From: Escarpia spicata
Lineage: Eukaryota; Annelida; Polychaeta; Sabellida; Siboglinidae
Length of the DNA stretch: 64,000 bases
Direction of reading: 5' to 3'
Assembly: GCA_963995525.1 (NCBI GenBank)
Contig: OZ023214.1
Location: forward strand, 10,158,331-10,222,330
Shown here one piece after another: positions 10,659 through 21,900 of this stretch. Position 1 is the first letter of the stretch; each line of letters opens with the position of its first letter. The notes beneath the pieces are model-generated. The model saw only the letters and a program-made list of their open reading frames with translations, was not told where the DNA came from and searched no databases. The position numbers were made by a program, and so were the translations under genes.

Positions 10659-13025
10659 CTAGTCAATGTCGTTATCAAATTTATTCTTGTCAGCAGACCG
10701 TGCCCGGTTTGCTCTGTCTTTCTCTAGTTTCGTTTTACCCTTTGATTTGTCTGAGTAGTTTGTAACTTTGGTTACGTGCCAAGAGTGCCTCGTTTTTTCC
10801 GGAATTGGTATGGATGAGAGATAGCGCTGTTGTTTGTGTTCTGGTTTATGTGTTGTGTGTAATTCTGTTTTTATCGCAGTCTGTGTTACGATATGTAGTG
10901 GTAGAGTTTGTTTTAGTTTCTCTCTACTGTCTTGTGGCACTTGTGAGCTGTCTGACAGGTTTTGATGTTCTGTTGCGTGAATTCTGTTCACGTGTTGCAT
11001 AGTCCTGTTGTTTATTTGTCTTTCACTGGTATCGGCTGACAAGCCGATGTGTGTCTGTTTCTGGCCTAGCTCATTGGTTGTCATTGTCTTTCCTGCACCA
11101 GCCATTTTATTGGGCACATTGCTTCTGTTTCTGTTGCTGTCATTTGCCTGGCTGCCTTTCTGCGGCCCTGTCGAACTCGGTCGGTTGTCTGAGGCATTCG
11201 ACGGGTGAATTGGTGCAGCCACAGGCATGTGTTTGATCACATTCTGTCTCGTTATTCTGAAGACATATTTCTCTTCGTACGTGATTGGAACACGAATGGG
11301 TCCAGAGTTGTCATTGATGCTGCGCCGAGGTTGGTTGGTTTGGCGATGCGACGTGAGGTTGTGCTTCTCCACAGAACCTTTCAGTTCGCTCTCATGTAGG
11401 TATAGGAGTGGTCGGCCTTTGAGATTGGGCGGAGTCTCACACATCATGTGCTCGGGTGCAAAGAACGACACAGAGTTATTGCGCACCCACATGACGAGCC
11501 AGTAGATGGACTTGTCACAATGCCACGGGTTGCCTGATAACTTGATGGCTTGCAACGAGGGGAAGTGTTTAGGGAAGTCAGAGGGGAGACTCCGCAGATT
11601 GTTGTTCATCAGATTGAGGTTCTCCACTGAGTCGAGATAGTCCTCGTAGAAGGCGTCCTGCTCCATGTGACCAGTAAGCATTGGTGTGTTGTGCATGTCA
11701 AGGAAACGCAGGTTCCTCATGTCCTTGAAGAGCGAGAGTCTCGCAAAGTGAATATTGTGACTGATCGATGCCAGCTGGAAGATACGCAGCTTGTGGAGTC
11801 CAACAAATGAATTGTCCTCGATTTTTGTGATCGGATTATTGGACAGGTCGAGCAGGTCGAGATTCGACAGGTTGCAGAAGGTGTAGTGCTTGAGCAGCTT
11901 GATTGAGTTTGTGTTGAGGTCGAGACTGCGCAGGTTATGCAGCTCGTCGAACGCGTTGTGGTGCACCATCTCAATCTTGTTGTTGTTCAGATAGAGGTGC
12001 TCCAGCTGGTTGCCGCGCTGGAACAGCCGTGGCGGCACTCGCCCGATGTTGTTGAAGTTTGCATACAGCCCCTGCAGACTCATAGGCAGGTTGCGGGGCA
12101 TACGCTTGATGAGATTCTTACCGATGTACAAGTTGTTGAGCACTCGCAGTCCGGTGAAACTGTTCCGGTGAATGCGGCTGATCCGGTTACGGTTCAGATC
12201 GAGCACCTGGATCTGACGCGTTTTCCGGAAGTCCCGCCGATCGATCCGAGTGATATTGTTCTCGGACATGCGCAGGTCTTTGATGCTGTATGGGAGACCG
12301 CGCGCCACTCGAGTCAGACTGCAGTTTGTGAAGTCTATCAACTCCAGATGGTACTTCGGTCGGAAGTCAAATGCTATTGTCTTTATTGGATTATCACGTA
12401 GCACGAGAAACTTCAGCAGTGGCAGATAGCGGAACGTGCGTCGGTGTATGGTCGTGATGCTGTTGTTGCGCACGTCAAGCACGCTCAAGCGCTTGTTCGT
12501 CACGAACGCATGGCGTCCGATGCGATGGATGCGGTTATTTGCGATGTTAATCAGCTGCACGTTTGTGAGATCAATGAAGATGTCATCGATGCGTGTCAGT
12601 TGGTTGTCCCGCAGCGATATCACGCGCAGTCGTCGCAGCCCGTAGAACGTCTCCGTGGCGACCCGCCGCAGCTGGTTCTGCGTGAGACTCAACGAGATGA
12701 GGGAGGTGAGGTTGAGGAACGTGCCACGCTCGATGCGTGCAATGTGGTTGTTCTTGAGCAGGAGATGTTGCAGCCAGGGCAGCTGGTCGAACCACGTCAC
12801 ACGCAGTCTCTTTAGCGCATTGTTGCGCAGGTAGAGGACTGTGACGTTCCGGTGGAATGTCGGCACAAACTGAAGGTGTTGGTTGTCGCAGTAGGCCTGA
12901 GTGACGTGACACAGACACATGGAGGGGCAAGAGTCTAGGTGCTGGGCGTCCATTGACTGCTCGGCGTGGGTCAGCACCAGTAGTAGGAGGAGTGTCGCAG
13001 GCTGGACATGGTCAGTGCCACCCAT
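10659..13025 (-). CDS. secreted leucine-rich-repeat protein, intronless
   Basis: An uninterrupted frame of 788 codons. The first residues form a short hydrophobic signal (LLLLLVL at about 12-18), followed by an LRR N-terminal cap with clustered cysteines (CPSMCLC at about 33-39). About 18-19 leucine-rich repeats of 21-26 residues (LxxLxLxxN pattern) fill roughly residues 60-500. Some repeats are short, as in small leucine-rich proteoglycans. A C-terminal cap starts at NPWHCD and includes a later MC pair. The last 230 or so residues are polar, rich in Ser, Thr, Asn, Lys and Arg, with several N-glycosylation-type sites and no membrane segment, so secretion or matrix location is inferred. The start is the first Met before the signal peptide. 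The family resembles chondroadherin, podocan and slit-type LRR proteins, but no orthologue can be named. A short duplication lies just upstream (13022-13130). Confidence 0.9.
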   Translation of the reverse strand: MGGTDHVQPATLLLLLVLTHAEQSMDAQHLDSCPSMCLCHVTQAYCDNQHLQFVPTFHRNVTVLYLRNNALKRLRVTWFDQLPWLQHLLLKNNHIARIERGTFLNLTSLISLSLTQNQLRRVATETFYGLRRLRVISLRDNQLTRIDDIFIDLTNVQLINIANNRIHRIGRHAFVTNKRLSVLDVRNNSITTIHRRTFRYLPLLKFLVLRDNPIKTIAFDFRPKYHLELIDFTNCSLTRVARGLPYSIKDLRMSENNITRIDRRDFRKTRQIQVLDLNRNRISRIHRNSFTGLRVLNNLYIGKNLIKRMPRNLPMSLQGLYANFNNIGRVPPRLFQRGNQLEHLYLNNNKIEMVHHNAFDELHNLRSLDLNTNSIKLLKHYTFCNLSNLDLLDLSNNPITKIEDNSFVGLHKLRIFQLASISHNIHFARLSLFKDMRNLRFLDMHNTPMLTGHMEQDAFYEDYLDSVENLNLMNNNLRSLPSDFPKHFPSLQAIKLSGNPWHCDKSIYWLVMWVRNNSVSFFAPEHMMCETPPNLKGRPLLYLHESELKGSVEKHNLTSHRQTNQPRRSINDNSGPIRVPITYEEKYVFRITRQNVIKHMPVAAPIHPSNASDNRPSSTGPQKGSQANDSNRNRSNVPNKMAGAGKTMTTNELGQKQTHIGLSADTSERQINNRTMQHVNRIHATEHQNLSDSSQVPQDSREKLKQTLPLHIVTQTAIKTELHTTHKPEHKQQRYLSSIPIPEKTRHSWHVTKVTNYSDKSKGKTKLEKDRANRARSADKNKFDNDID

Positions 13026-13131
13026 AGTCGCACTCTACAACACAACACAGTATATGAATGGTGCGCATAGTCGCACTCTACAGTCTACAATACAGCAGGT
13101 AGACAGCTACACAGTACATGAATGGTGCCCA
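13022..13131. repeat. short direct duplication at the LRR gene 5' end
   Basis: CATAGTCGCACTCTACA occurs twice, followed each time by related sequence including the word ATGAATGGTGC. The first copy overlaps the LRR start codon, so the duplication copied the start-proximal region and 5' leader. Confidence 0.7.
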
Positions 13132-13199
13132 TTGTATGCCAATGTGTATATCATACCAATAATCCTAACAGTTAAAGCTATATATAGTTTGAAGAAAAT

Positions 13200-13350
13200 G
13201 TAAAGGGACATCAGAAAATGAAGATGTAGGAATTAAGAGTTTGGTATGGAGAAACACGTGAGATGAGTGTGAGATGGGCAGGACATGGAGAGAGAATGAG
13301 TGAGGGGAGAAAGACAGACAGAGCATGGGAATGGAAGAGACTGATAGAAC
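13200..13350 (+). pseudogene. possible LINE C-terminal scrap
   Basis: One conceptual frame reads VRWAGHGERMSEGRKTD and continues AWEWKR, like the C-terminal R-W-x-G-H-V-x-R-M motif found after the reverse transcriptase in many non-LTR elements. It is short and flanked by unrelated sequence. Confidence 0.4.
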
Positions 13351-14334
13351 TTCATTCACTGCAGCTGTAGTACACTAGCAAAAACTGCCCGACTGTGGGT
13401 GCTGTTCAGTACCTGTAGCAGTGCCTCCAGTCACGGTACATGCTGTATGATCCTTTGGTACCCCACAATCAACTACGGACCCTGACAGTCCCTAGGCCGG
13501 CACTAATGGATATAAACACAAAGACTGTATACAGAAAAGAGCAACTTCCGAGCCTCACAAATACGGTGTCCTACATCAAATCGCATCATTTCTCATCGGA
13601 ATCGTTACTTACACAGATAGTGACACAGTGCAATTACATGAACTTGACGCTCAGAAAGAAGTTGTTCACAACAGTGCCTCGTGGTGTATCAGTGCCTCGT
13701 GGTGTATCAGTGCCTTGTGGACTACCTCCTGTTGCTCCGACAGACGTCTCACTCCCGGAACTATCCCATTAATTGTTCCACAGAGCTGAACGGAGGCCAG
13801 CCACCTGTGTCGGTCGCCGGACGTCATCATGTATTTAGTGCGGAATAAGTGTGAGAAAACTATGCAGGTTTTTGGCAGTCTGTCAGGAAGGTGAGGTGCA
13901 CTGTTTTGATAGCGGTTTGTTGACTTCCGGGCTGCACTGGTGCGACGTGCCTCGATATGCCCGCAGCCCCACTTGATGCCACGCCGAGCCAAAACAGTCG
14001 TCCTTATCATGTCATTGCTTTGGCAAGTTTTCAATCTCGGGTCGTAACATGGGCGTGCAAGGCGGTGCATTGCTTTTATCCGCTCCTGCCACTGTACTGG
14101 AGAACGGCGGGATTCGATTACGGCATCTCTGTTACAGTTATAATCATGATTACGCTAAGCCAAAAGAAATGTGTTGCGATTGATTACAATATCATTACAA
14201 TTATGCTGTTCAAAGAAAAAATTCGTCTAGAAGACCACCAAAAGAGGACCTCCATAAGAAAAGAAAATGCAGCCGAAAGATATTAGAAATACTTTGTACA
14301 GGTTGTGTAAATTGCCAGCTAAGGAAAGGTAAAG
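13351..14334. other. spacer with a CpG-richer block
   Basis: No recognised gene. An 18-bp unit (GTGCCTCGTGGTGTATCA) is repeated about three times at 13676-13727. The block 13750-14110 is richer in CpG than its surroundings and could be a promoter or 5' exon of the divergent LRR gene, but no splice-consistent exon was demonstrated. Confidence 0.3.
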
Positions 14335-14490
14335 TAAAAAGTAAAGGTAAGTTCTTATATAGCGCAGTATCCAGTCCGTAGGACTGCTCAAAGTGCTTTC
14401 TATTTTACTCCCTGGCAGACCTGTTTAAGTGAATACCATCTCAACGTCTGGGAAGCATTCAGCCACACTGTGACTGTCCCATTTTAAATA
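14335..14490 (-). mobile_element. SINE family 2, truncated copy (3' part)
   Basis: Shares the block AGTTCTTATATAGCGCAGTA followed by TCCAGTC...GGACTGCTCAAAGTGCTTT and the downstream GAAGCATTCAGCCA with copies at 18366, 41776 (inverted) and 63837. The tRNA-like head is missing. The sequence before the tail is a short GTAAAGGTAA-type repeat. Confidence 0.85.
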
Positions 14491-14781
14491 GAATGTTAAA
14501 TACTGTACGTAGAAAATGTGTTATTTCTTGTGGCATTCAGTAATAGTTTCCTCAATTGGCATTTTATGTACAGCCTGTATTTCTATTTTCTGTCATCCTT
14601 TTTCTGTTTCTTATAGATGTCATTTTTGGTGGTGGTGGAAATGTTTTCAGAATGGTATCAAGGGATGTTGATTTCTGTTGTTTGAGAGGATGCAATGAAA
14701 ATGATTACAAATGATGAAATTAAATTTGGCGACTCTGATCACTTGGAATGCTAAAACATCAATCTAAGGTAGTAGAGAACA

Positions 14782-14974
14782 GAGTGGAACCTTATGATTA
14801 AGGTCACCCTCGGAACTGTTCAGGAGTGACCTCAATAGTGAGGTGACCATATTAACAGGACTAATTTGCTATACTAAACTGTTATGGAAACAATTAGGGA
14901 CTGTCCCAGGGTGACCTTAATTGTGAGGTGGCTATATTACTGAGGTGGCCATAAAATAAGGTTCAACTGTACCA
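14782..14974. mobile_element. short fold-back element
   Basis: The outer ends AGTGGAACCTTAT and ATAAGGTTCAACT are imperfect inverted repeats. A perfect inner 14-bp inverted pair lies at 14797-14810 and 14908-14921 (ATTAAGGTCACCCT and its complement). The spacer holds repeated GAGGTGACCATATTA-like words. There is no coding sequence. The ends resemble those of the element at 5425-5603, so the two may belong to related MITE families. Confidence 0.5.
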
Positions 14975-16011
14975 ATAGTTCTTTGAAAGTATATTGCTTC
15001 AAGTTCAAAACCATGGCAACGTCTGCATAACCAGACATACCCTCAGAAGTCTTCCATCCTGGTTTAGCTGTGACGCTGGCCTATTCGTGTATCTCTACTA
15101 AATTGCTTACTTCCAGTCAGACATTGCCCGTGGATTGCGAGAATGACAAATTCGCCTTACGCTGTTACACGTGCAACTTAATTCATCCATGACAAATGTA
15201 GTCCAGGGGGTCTGAAGCCATTCCAAGAAATCATCCACGGCGCTGTCAATTTGCCCCAGTTATAGCGGGGGCAAGGGCAAAACCAGGACTTGATGTGTTG
15301 GAGTGTGAGAACTGCAAATGATGTCTCTCGCTGCCTGCCGTACAACACATGTCTGTCACGTCGGTCTGTTTTACTGCTGCCTCTTTCGGGCGCCAGACCA
15401 GTTAAAAACACACTTTGCTACACACGGTAAATGTGCTAGACAGGCTGTGGTGTTTTTTGTTTTTTTTTGTTTTTATTCCTGTGATTCGCACCTGAATCCG
15501 ATCTGTTTGTCTAGAGAGGCTGATCATGTTTCAGATGCAGTTATGACTTATGAGTGGGGTTTATGTGCTGGTGAAATTTCACATTGTTTCACTACTGAAT
15601 CACTAGCTGGCTGATGTGAAATCTTGCTTGCATACTGTTTGTTTCAATGGCATTGCAACATGGTTACTATTGGGGGTCTGAGCCAGAGCTGGAGCGTCAG
15701 CACTTTGCTGTTGTTGGACATAACATCGAAAGAGTGTTGAAGGTTTCATGGGAGGTAGTGTTGGAATTTATTGAGATCAACCGTGGGATGGTGTAGTTGC
15801 ATCACAGATGTTGCAACTCGGATGATGGGAGCGGATGTTGTTGCAGATTTTTTTTGGTGCCTCCAACTGCACCACCCTTGACGCACAGCAAAAACATCAA
15901 CAAACTTCACAAGATATTGGGCGCTCAGCCCCTCCAGCCTTCTGTTGCTGCCTATGTATTTACATAGTTTTTTACACACAGTTTATTTATTATTACTGTT
16001 TATTTATGTAA
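14975..16011. other. spacer, nothing recognised
   Basis: Short frames on both strands (for example minus 15178-15411 and 15746-15979) show no family motif. The block near 15150-15420 is more GC-rich than its surroundings and could be repeat-derived, but no related copy was seen in this window. Confidence 0.4.
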
Positions 16012-16538
16012 AGGGTGTCTAAAAAAATGTACCGGATTTCATCTTGCTAGCAAAAATATAGTAAGCAAAATTTTCCAATTGTGTTTTGCATGATTTTTAA
16101 GCTAAAGATTCTAAGTTTATGCCTCACTGTTAATTTTCCATCAAAGCGTTCACTTTATGGCAAATTAACCGTTTTAATTTTTCGTGACATGCTCAATGTA
16201 AATGCCTCGTTCGCCGATCACTGCTTGCATCCTGACAGCTACATTGTCGACATCTCGGCTGAACGAGGTGTCCTCTTTCTATCACTGTGTCCTTTGTTAA
16301 CATTACATGCAGTTCAGCTATAGAAAACTTAGCAACTGTCATATGGACAATCCTCTCAGTTGGAGCTTGAGTGGTATTGAAATGTCTGCGATTATTGCAT
16401 TGAATCTGCACATGTTCAGTGAGCTGCCAAAAGTTCGTAATTGCTGTCTTCTGAATAAGAGTCAGTTGTGATTGTGCCATGTTCCAAATGTTCAGTTGTT
16501 TGTGGAACAAACTTAAGGTACATTTTTTTAGACACCCT
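16012..16538 (-). mobile_element. internally deleted mariner-like element
   Basis: Perfect 22-bp terminal inverted repeats lie at 16012-16033 and 16517-16538; the left one begins AGGGTGTCTAAAAAAATGTA. On the minus strand, starting at an ATG at 16480-16478, a frame reads through a helix-turn-helix-like segment including HFNTTQAPTERIV, which resembles the N-terminal DNA-binding part of mariner-type transposases (RHFNT.QAPT). It then loses frame, with no DDE catalytic domain. At 527 bp the element is well under the usual 1.3 kb, so it is a non-autonomous deletion derivative. TA-containing sequence flanks both ends. Confidence 0.75.
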
Positions 16539-16572
16539 ATATAGTTTGTTTACATATAGTTTGTCTACATAC

Positions 16573-16640
16573 AGTTTAATATGTATATATATATATATAT
16601 CTATATATATATATATATATATGAATATATAAATATGTAT
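16573..16640. repeat. TA-rich microsatellite
   Basis: Runs of (TA)n between 16579 and 16640 just beyond the mariner-like element. They produce chance I/Y-rich frames on both strands that are not genes. Confidence 0.9.
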
Positions 16641-16773
16641 ATAAATATTCTTCTGTGTGACTTGGCTGTCGCAGGCAATGGCAAAAATGGCCCTCAAAAC
16701 CACTCTTGTAGCAGTTCTTGTAGCAGTTCTGTTCCTCTCCTTCCAAACCATGTTCATAGACTGTCTGTTATTG

Positions 16774-17404
16774 CAAATTCGAAACTTTCATTTTTCATAT
16801 CCAAGAATCATGTTAAATTACCTGGTAGAGGCTTTCGTTGACGTGTCACGTCGACTTCATCAGTACCTATGACGCTGAATGACGTCATCGTACACGTGAG
16901 GCAGTTCGTAATTGCCCTCGTCTCTGTTGATGGGTGTTTGGGTTTTTCTGATCCAGATGGCTTCCTTGATTTGCCGAATTCTTCTGTTGGGTTCTTTGTC
17001 AACAATTTTCACTCCCTCCCAGTCTATGATATGGTTTTCAGTTGTCGCATGGTCTGTAAGGGCGGATTTATTGATGGTAGACATCAATCTTTTTTTTCCG
17101 CTCCTTGTGTATTTCTCATTTTTCGTGTTGTCTACTGAGTAGTCTTCCTGTCTCCCCAATGTATTCCCCACCACAATTCTTGCACGGTATTTGGTACACC
17201 AGTTCGCCCTGTTCTTCTAGCTGTACTTTGTCCTACCCAAACACCCAACAACAGAGACGAGGGCAATTACGAACTGCCTCACGTGTACGATGACGTCATT
17301 CAGCGTCATAGGTACTGATGAAGTCGACGTGACACGTCAACGAAAGCCTCTACCAGGTAATTTAACATGATTCTTGGATATGAAAAATGAAAGTTTCGAA
17401 TTTG
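16774..17404 (-). mobile_element. Penelope-like element remnant with long inverted arms
   Basis: Two arms of about 170 bp (16774-16943 and 17235-17404) are near-identical inverted repeats. Between and into the left arm, the minus strand encodes a GIY-YIG-type endonuclease tail: VYQIPCKNCGGEYIGET from about 17215 down to 17160, then after a one-base frame change NKSALTDHA, ENHIIDWEG and MNRDEG-like (INRDEGNYELPHVYD) motifs, ending in a stop near 16860. These are features of the C-terminal domain of Penelope-like retroelements. The reverse-transcriptase part is absent. The right arm is an inverted copy of the ORF end plus 3' flank, so the remnant is a fold-back structure. Confidence 0.75.
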
Positions 17405-18365
17405 AAAACGAACTATCCTGAAGAATGTTCAGTAATGTCTGTTATTGCTATTCTGTGAGGTGGTCTCCATTATTTCTCTCAATCTTTCCTGTGTTACACA
17501 TCAGTGTAGATAAAGTCTCAAAACATTGACGTTTCAAATCATTTTAATTTTGTCTACAAAAGTAGCATTAACCTATATGCTGAGTACAATGTCCTCGTAG
17601 ACCGGTGACGTCTGACGTGTTTGTGTTGTGGTCTTTATTGCCTGGATATCAACAAACATAATTTAACTTACCACAGCTGTCAGGGTAATTAACCTGTTAA
17701 ATCGTGTTTTATAAAAAAAAGCATGCCAGTGGGGTGATTGATAGGGCTGTGTGTGGACTGACGGCACCGTGCTATGATGATGAACCATCGTTGTTGTTTG
17801 GGGTGGAATGGGCTTAGTTGGCACACAGGGCAGGTGAAGGGGGTGGAGGTGTGGCAAGAATGTGGGGTCTCTACCCAGGGGATGGCTCTCACAACCAGCA
17901 GATTTACCTGTTTTCAAGGGTAACATGACACCCCGTTAGAATGTACTGCAATGGTACTCCTTGGTGTATAGATGAGGAGAAACCATGACAGACAGACAGC
18001 TAGACAAGGGTGTACTGACAGACAGAACCCAGATTGAAGGAGACACTGTAGTCGTCTATCAAACACCTCTGGCAGATTTATACCCACAGAGATGTGTTTG
18101 TAAACTCCCCATGCAGTGTTTACACCCTAAAGAACCTATCATTTATGCCCTCCAGGACATTCCCTGAAATGTATATATCCTGCTATTTATGCCTTCTTCC
18201 CATGGTTCAGGGTGTTGATTGATTACAAATAGTATCACGTGTTGAGTATTTGTGGAGAGACACTGATATCAATACAGAGGACATCCTTACTTCAATACTG
18301 ATTCTTTTGTTATTTTTTTGCAGCTGTTAAAAATAACTTAAGTATTATTCAGCATAAATATAATG
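17405..18365. other. spacer, nothing recognised
   Basis: Short overlapping minus-strand frames at 17663-17926 are proline- and histidine-rich, without a family motif. No RNA gene or exon is supported. Confidence 0.4.
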
Positions 18366-18685
18366 TAAAGGAGTTCTTATATAGCGCAGTATCCACTCCT
18401 CAGGACTGTTCAAAATGCTTTACACTTTACTCCCTGGCAGACTTGTTCAGTCGAACACCATCTCGACTTCTCTGGGAAGCATTCAGCCATGCTGCAATTA
18501 ATGCACAAAGACTATTCATACATAAATATCCACCACTATCTATAACCAGGTACTCGTTCATACAGCTGAGTGAACTGGAGCAACGTATGGTGAATGAACT
18601 TGTACAAGGTTCGACACTGCCGCACAGGATTCGAACCCGGGTTCTCTCAGTTGAGAACCCAAAGCTCAAGGCACTACACACATAC
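18366..18685 (-). mobile_element. SINE family 2, near full-length tRNA-derived copy
   Basis: Read on the minus strand, the element starts with a tRNA-like head (about 18685-18610) containing a B-box-like GGTTCGAATCC and an anticodon-arm-like inverted repeat (GGGTTCTC ... GAGAACCC). It runs through a body with GAATGCTTCCCAGAGAAGTC and ends with the tail ACTGCGCTATATAAGAACT at 18366-18390. The same tail recurs at 14335, 41776 and 63837, which defines the family. A polymerase III promoter in the head is inferred from the B box. Confidence 0.85.
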
Positions 18686-18789
18686 AGCCCTGTATGTAAA
18701 GTATATAGTGCACAGCTCAGATCGTGGGTAACTTCAACAATTTGTACTATAACTAAATATGCTGAATAAGTTGAACATTTACTCACACG

Positions 18790-18804
18790 TCCACACACAC
18801 GCGT

Positions 18805-18891
<87 letters not shown>

Positions 18892-18968
18892 TGCAAACAC
18901 ACTCAAACACATGCCCACACGCACACGCACACGCACACGCACACGCACACGCACACGCACACACACAC
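18790..18968. repeat. CA/CACACG microsatellite
   Basis: A long (CA)n tract at about 18797-18888 is followed by AAACACATGC-type units and a run of CACACG at about 18915-18962. Long Val-Cys, Thr-His or Ala-His frames across it are artefacts. Confidence 0.95.
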
Positions 18969-21900
18969 CTTTCAATTAGTGATTTAATGATAATTAATAA
19001 CTGTAAGATTAATAACCGAGGAGTTTGATTATTGATGGTCAACAAATAGCCATTATACTTTGTTTCTTTTGAAGGGCAGGCATTCCTAACCCCTTTTTTA
19101 AATCAAAAACCTGTTACTTTATTTACTATGGTCATTCCATTACAACATGTAAGTATAATTTCAAAAGTTGAAATATAGTTTCCTTTGTTCTGCTATTAGT
19201 ATAGACAGATTAAGTGAGGAGTGTGGAAATGGAAGAGGATGATAAAACTACACTGTCTGTCTTCATTCATTCAGGCTGTAGTGTGACTTTATCTAGGATA
19301 CAGACGGGAAGTGTAAAACCCTTTCACATGTGTCTTGAAAGAGGACAGTACCTGGAGGTTGCGTGTGTGTGTTGTCTCCCTTTTGCCAACCTTGCTACAA
19401 TGTCTCGACATACAAGAGTGTATCTGGTTGGTATCCTGTGTCAGTTGCTCAACCATCCATCCTGTCTCCTATATCTTTTGTTAGTCAAACTCGCTATTGG
19501 TTTTTTATCGTCTGGTAGACACATAGAGTCTTTTAGTGGAAAGTTCCTTTTCCTGTTGGCTGCATTGAACAAGGTGATATTGCTGACACGCTGATGTAAA
19601 TGATGGTGTGATCGATAGGTGATGCTTATCATAATGACAAGAACATCTAGGAAGACATTGTGGCCTATATAGTTTGTTATATAGACCGGAAAATGTAGCA
19701 GAAATACTCAGATATAATGATATTTGACACGATGAAAACAAGACCAATGTGTCACTTATAACCTATCGTTTATAGGGGGAGAAAGGAGACATATATACAG
19801 AATAGCAACAGAAAGTAAACAACAACTATCAGGAAGTACAGCTACCATTCCGAGTGTCTCTTTGGTCCTTGACAGAGCCTCACATAAGGTTAAAAAAGGT
19901 TAATGACACATCTACAGTGATAGAAGGATGTGAACTTTGCTACTTTCTGAGTGTACACAGAGAGCAGAGAAAGTGAACGGTGTACCTGCAGTTGACTTGG
20001 CCATCAGTGGTCTCCAGTGGTGTCCAGTGCAAGCTGGCGTCTAGTCTCTCATTGACCAGCGGTCAAACATCGCTGCAGGCAGGCAGCACTGCTGACAGGA
20101 CAGTTAGTGGACACACTGTACCCCCATGTCTCTCTTAATCCAAGCCGCTGTCCCTACATCACTGTCGACTTGTCGGCTGCACTGGTGAACTGATAGTAGG
20201 TACGTAGCCCAGGGTGGGCTGCGATCTTACTCCAGGGTCAAGCATCATATCCACATGTCTGGCGGTCACTCTTACACTTGTCTGTGCGCCCACTGACGTC
20301 TGTCAACTCATGCGATCTGTGGAGAGAACACAATAGCAAGCACACTTTCACTGTCTGTGGCGTACCGGTGAATCCTCCTCCGTGTATGCACAGCAACTGT
20401 CGCTGTGAGAGTGGGTCGGCAGCAGCTGCATATGCATCTTATCCTATAGATTACAGCCTCAGACCCTCCCTCACTGGTCCCGTGCCATTTTCATGTAGAG
20501 AAACACTGGAGATGCTACGAAGGCTAACGGTGCAGAACCGCGGTGCGTGTTTGCTCGCTGGCGCTCAAGTGTTGGTATGGGGGGAGAGCAGGTCAGGTCA
20601 CATGATGCCGTGTCCCGGGGGTGAGGGATACACCCTGCTGGGGCTGCCATTGTTCGACCCATCGCAGCGGGGTAATATGTGCGGGTTGCAGCGAGGCTGG
20701 CGTACACTGACCCCACTTAAAGGAGGCAAAAAGTGGCGTGCTGACAGCGCCGTTGAGGCTAACATTAAAAGAATCTAATGACTGTTTTTGTGACCCACCC
20801 CACTGCAGTGCTTCGTACTAGTGCACCACGGTGCCCCTTGCGGTGCTGCACTGGGCCAGTTCACCATGCACTATACAGGTCAGTGCACAATGCTCATGTG
20901 TGTTCACACAAACTGTCGACATGCTCACGTCAGCATCTCCCCACCCATCATTGTTCTCTATCCCTGTGACCTAACCCAGCCCTGACCCTACCCCGCCTCC
21001 CTCCAGATCCCATTTGTGGTGTCTGCGGTTTTACCCAGGCAGAACAAAATCTATTTAGTCTGAAAGTGTTGAAACTTCAGACTCCCTTGCCTCTCCTTCT
21101 GATTGGCTTCGGGTTTTTCTGTTCTTTCTTTGTCATCCCAGTACGTGTGGCTATGAAAACACATTCCAAGAACATATCTGGAGAATGCACGGTTTGCATA
21201 AGTAATGTTTACATATGAGAAGGTCTATTAAGTGTTAAATTTGCATCAATTCAATTTGGCAGTTGTAAATTAAATGTGCTGGCTAGGCTTCCAACTTGGC
21301 TAATGACACAGTTGAAGTAAAGCTGTAGACAAAATTGCTACCAAAAAGTCACACAGGGTGCACATGTATCGCAGTGCCTTTCAATGAAAACACAAAATTT
21401 GTCAGAAAAGCCTTCAAATATTATGAACATTAAACTAAATGGTGATTTTTGATAGAGGTTGTGTTTTAATTAGGATTAAGAGAGACATTGGGATGCAGTG
21501 TGTCCACTATGCGTTTTCCATTACACTGTTAATAGGCTCTACAAGTGTATTTTAGAAATACCCCAGTAGGGCATGTTTATGATGAAACTTTAGATGCGTC
21601 TAAGCTGCATTGGGGCAGTCTTATCGGCATGGTAAATTACTCTTTGCCACGTAACATGAAAGGAACCGTGACAAAATGGTAATTCAGTACAGCCAGCCTG
21701 TAATTGTAGGTGGATCCATGTGTTGCTGGGCTCACACCCAAGTGAAAGACTAAGCTGAAACGTTTCGGTGTAAGAAAGGTTGCATTACTGGCTGATTGTG
21801 TATTATTTTCAGTTGATAAGGGGACCATTTCAGTAGCATTTATTTGCTCATCAAAATCTAGTTTCTCCTTCACAGTGATCTTGTGCAGTGAAAACTGTCA

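Noticed and set aside
11937..12815. Antisense frames of 123-154 codons inside the LRR gene
   Set aside because: Shadows of the repetitive LRR coding strand.
18427..19045. Cys/Val-, Thr/His- and Ala/His-rich frames
   Set aside because: Translations of CA and CACACG microsatellites overlapping a SINE.
20278..20778. 166-codon plus frame in a CpG-richer block
   Set aside because: No domain, signal or splice-consistent neighbour; kept only as a note within the gene-free stretch.
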